A stretch of DNA of 49,405 bases, taken from assembly GCF_031177825.1 (NCBI RefSeq), contig NZ_JAPSKE010000038.1, positions 1 through 49,405 on the forward strand, written 5' to 3'. The notes beneath the pieces are model-generated. The model was not told the DNA's origin and made no database searches. It saw only the letters and a program-made list of their open reading frames with translations. Of the stretch, positions 48,323 to 49,405 are shown piece by piece (position 1 is the first letter of the stretch; every line of letters starts with the position of its first letter). This DNA is from Paenibacillus sp. (GTDB taxonomy: Bacteria > Bacillota > Bacilli > Paenibacillales > YIM-B00363). A program made the position numbers and the translations under genes.

Positions 48323-49405
48323 CTGAAGTCTAGACTAATTACGGCTCAAAATCAACGTGTAGAACGAATCTCCACTTCCACTCTAGTCATTGGCATCGAT
48401 ATAGCCAAGGAGAAGCACGCTGCACAAGCTATTAACTTTCGAGGCATCGTCTTAACCAACCGCCCTATCATGTTTTCGAATGATCTCGGCGGGTTTGAAC
48501 ATTTCGAACGTATGGAGAGTACCGGTCACTATTGGTTCAATATTGCCAACTGGTTGGTGAGACAAGGTATTGATGTCGTCCTGGTCAATCCAATGACAAC
48601 CAAACGCAATAAGGAAAACAGAGATAACTCTCCTTCAAAAAATGACCCAAAGGACGCACTGGTCATTGCCGATGCTGTGAGCCGCGGATTCTACACTTCA
48701 TTCTCTCCAAAGGAGGATGCGTTTCGCCGTATTCGGGTAATCGTGACAAACCGGGAGCACTGGGTTGTTGAATCCGGACGGATCGAGAACCGAATCCACC
48801 GTTGGCTCGACATCCGTTTTCCAGAATACAGACAAGCATTTGACGATATTTTTAGTACTCGTTCTCTAGCCACTTTACGTCGTTTTCCATCCCCTTCAGA
48901 CTTGTTGAAACTAGCTCCTGAGCAAATGGTACAAATTTGGGGAGAGTACATGGCTAGACCTGGCGGCGTACGGGGCAAGAACAAGGCGATCGAGCTTCAA
49001 GAACTCGCTAGACATAGTGTCGGCGACTCTGTTGCCCTTGAGGAAGACAAATGGGAACTGAGGCACCTACTAGACGAATACGAACGAGTTCGACGAATCA
49101 TTGAGGAAGCAGACGACATGATTGAAAAGATCCTGCCCGAGGTTCCTTGTTCCGACCTCGTACGTTCTGTCGGGACTTCCCTACCTGCAACGGCCGCCAT
49201 ATTAGCATTTGCCGGAGACTTACGTAAGTTGCATCATGGAAATCAGTTATTACGAAAGGCAGGATTGAACCTGGCAGAGCGAAGTTCCGGTAAATACAAA
49301 GGAAAAATTAAGCTCACGAAGCGAGGGAACTCATTGTTACGCAAACACTTGTATTTCACTGTGTTTCAGTTGTTGTCTCACAACCGCACATTCCAAGCTA
49401 TGCAT
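48323..49405 (+). CDS. IS110-family transposase (DEDD recombinase), cut by the window end
   Basis: The frame is open from 48323 to the last base (361 codons). The N-terminal RuvC-like DEDD domain shows VIGIDIAKEKHAAQA (first Asp), then VLVNPMTTKRNKE and KNDPKDALVIADAV (the Asp pair). The C-terminal part has the helix-hairpin-helix region (SVGTSLPATAAILAFAGDLRKL), AGLNLAERSSGKYKG and KLTKRGNSLLRKHLY, where the conserved serine of IS110 transposases is expected. No ATG, GTG or TTG lies near the natural start; CTG at 48323, 8 nt after TAGGAGG, is the most likely start. The 3' end and right boundary are outside the window. No inverted repeats are expected for this family. Confidence 0.88.
   Translation, partial: MKSRLITAQNQRVERISTSTLVIGIDIAKEKHAAQAINFRGIVLTNRPIMFSNDLGGFEHFERMESTGHYWFNIANWLVRQGIDVVLVNPMTTKRNKENRDNSPSKNDPKDALVIADAVSRGFYTSFSPKEDAFRRIRVIVTNREHWVVESGRIENRIHRWLDIRFPEYRQAFDDIFSTRSLATLRRFPSPSDLLKLAPEQMVQIWGEYMARPGGVRGKNKAIELQELARHSVGDSVALEEDKWELRHLLDEYERVRRIIEEADDMIEKILPEVPCSDLVRSVGTSLPATAAILAFAGDLRKLHHGNQLLRKAGLNLAERSSGKYKGKIKLTKRGNSLLRKHLYFTVFQLLSHNRTFQAMH

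Larger units (their letters stand above)
48112..49405 (+). mobile_element. IS110-family insertion sequence, partial
   Basis: The element includes the transposase gene and its upstream non-coding region with stable hairpins. The left end is not fixed: it lies somewhere between the YfiT ribosome-binding site (about 48085) and the first hairpin (48157). The right end is beyond the window. AT-rich flanks fit an insertion into acquired DNA. Confidence 0.65.

Noticed and set aside
48690..49200. Minus-strand open frames within the transposase region
   Set aside because: They are antisense to a continuous IS110 DEDD transposase frame and show no motifs.

Overview
The window reads as chromosomal DNA of an endospore-forming, GC-rich Paenibacillaceae-type bacterium (Paenibacillus or Cohnella-like; genus inferred, not proven). 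The evidence is strong Shine-Dalgarno sites, GTG and TTG starts, the sporulation-associated genes lytH and yunB, B. subtilis-type families (YutD, YneR/HesB, YfiT, BceRSAB, LplABC) and an AraC regulator fused to a membrane sensor. No rRNA, tRNA or CRISPR array was seen.

Region 1 (1-9.4 kb) is a yutD-lipA / lytH-yunB block, as I recall the neighbourhood in B. subtilis, opened by an insert of nickel-pincer cofactor genes. larE, larB and the first part of larC are co-directional. The last part of larC lies on the opposite strand beyond a VWA-domain lipoprotein gene. LarC1 carries a very long His-rich metal-binding stretch. No lactate racemase (larA) is in the window.

Region 2 (9.4-11.9 kb) holds a TetR/metallo-hydrolase operon with a palindromic operator inside its promoter, a HesB-like protein and a WrbA quinone reductase.

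Region 3 (11.9-30.8 kb) is almost all on the minus strand and looks like a carbohydrate or glycoconjugate utilisation locus. It has an LplB-LplC-LplA importer, a D-2-hydroxyacid dehydrogenase, a GH36-like alpha-galactosidase, a 1155-residue secreted parallel beta-helix protein, a nitrilase-superfamily hydrolase, an enolase-superfamily enzyme, a membrane-bound AraC regulator and a Gfo/Idh/MocA oxidoreductase. A lipoprotein gene interrupts it, and a Rieske/amidohydrolase pair follows. Similar TACTTTT-type repeats lie upstream of both minus-strand operons.

Region 4 (31-41.3 kb) has a PspA operon, a lipoprotein, two IS21-like terminal repeats without a transposase, a MarR-controlled heterodimeric ABC exporter, small membrane proteins, and decaying genes: a methyltransferase with one in-frame stop, and the tail halves of a LysR regulator and a short-chain dehydrogenase fused head to head.

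Region 5 (41.3-47.2 kb) is the most unusual: a Bce-type antimicrobial-peptide sensing and detoxification module (response regulator, intramembrane-sensing kinase, ATPase) whose permease is fused in frame to a PAF-acetylhydrolase-like alpha/beta hydrolase with a full Ser-Asp-His triad, predicted to lie outside the membrane.

Region 6 (47.2 kb to the end) is visibly AT-richer and holds a YfiT/BstA-type DinB protein and the start of an IS110-family element. Its transposase ribosome-binding site sits in the stem of a nested hairpin.
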